From assembly GCA_003731675.1 (NCBI GenBank), contig RCNQ01000264.1, positions 1 to 5,745 on the forward strand: DNA of 5,745 bases, read 5' to 3'. Both the position numbers and the translations under genes were made by a program. Source of the DNA: Bacteroidetes/Chlorobi group bacterium ChocPot_Mid. GTDB taxonomy: Bacteria > Bacteroidota > Ignavibacteria > Kapaibacteriales > UBA2268. Position 1 is the first letter of the stretch. Each line of letters begins with the position of its first letter. This document shows, one piece after another, positions 5,587-5,745 of this stretch. The notes under the pieces are model-generated. The model had not been told where the DNA came from. It was given only the letters and a program-made list of their open reading frames with translations, and did no database searches.

Positions 5587-5745
5587 TCAATTAATATCAG
5601 CGAATGCTTGATTTACCAAACCTTCCTGTTCTTCATTATGTACCTGTAATATACCTGTTGCAGTTGCGGCACTTTCTTTTCGTCCGACATAAAATAATTT
5701 TAAATTATCAGGTAAATAAGTCATTAACTTTAATGCGATAAAATT
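5587..5745 (-). CDS. sucA: 2-oxoglutarate dehydrogenase E1 component (SucA), C-terminal fragment
   Basis: The last 52 codons of a minus-strand gene that continues past the window end; the stop is TGA at 5589-5587. The tail reads '..LPDNLKLFYVGRKESAATATG', then 'VHNEEQEGLVNQAF'. This is the conserved end of the thiamine-diphosphate E1 subunit of the 2-oxoglutarate dehydrogenase complex: E. coli SucA has the equivalent 'LRYAGRPASASPAVG', then 'VH..QQ.DLV..AL'. The enzyme decarboxylates 2-oxoglutarate and passes the succinyl group to the E2 lipoyl domain in the TCA cycle. No catalytic residues fall in this fragment, so a fused multifunctional form cannot be excluded, although such forms share this C-terminus. 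The gene converges with era across a 132-base gap. Confidence 0.86.
   Translation of the reverse strand, partial: NFIALKLMTYLPDNLKLFYVGRKESAATATGILQVHNEEQEGLVNQAFADIN

Noticed and set aside
1..5745. Mobile element, CRISPR array, tRNA/rRNA or defence system
   Set aside because: No regularly spaced repeats, transposase or integrase motifs, cloverleaf-like segments or known defence genes were seen. The genes are mostly conserved housekeeping functions.

Overview
This is an AT-rich window (roughly two thirds A+T) carrying ordinary chromosomal genes at high coding density. The start codons have no Shine-Dalgarno-like purine runs, several upstream regions carry matches to the Bacteroidota promoter consensus (TTTG / TAnnTTTG), and one gene belongs to DUF3098, a family I know only from Bacteroidota and relatives. 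I infer a member of the Bacteroidota or a nearby FCB lineage (Ignavibacteria/Kapabacteria-like). That placement is an inference from these traits, not from a database match.

Layout, left to right: (1) the 3' part of a HAD-superfamily phosphatase (+), cut by the window start; (2) a 220-base gap with candidate promoters and a small unexplained stretch; (3) a secreted M16-family protein (+) that has lost all its zinc ligands and carries an extra C-terminal LolA-like domain; (4) rimO (-), convergent with the M16 gene and only 10 bases from it; (5) a 132-base divergent intergenic region; (6) a small two-TM DUF3098 membrane protein (+) followed 24 bases later by era (+), probably one operon; (7) a 132-base convergent gap with weak AT-rich hairpins; (8) the last 52 codons of sucA (2-oxoglutarate dehydrogenase E1) on the minus strand, running off the window end.

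Functionally the window is a mix: ribosome maturation and modification (era, rimO), central metabolism (sucA), a phosphatase, and an envelope protein. RimO and Era both act on the 30S subunit and are transcribed divergently from one intergenic region, but no dedicated pathway ties all the genes together. I see no mobile element, CRISPR array, RNA gene or defence system. The most interesting item is the catalytically dead M16 protein fused to a LolA-like domain, with no catalytic M16 partner within the window.
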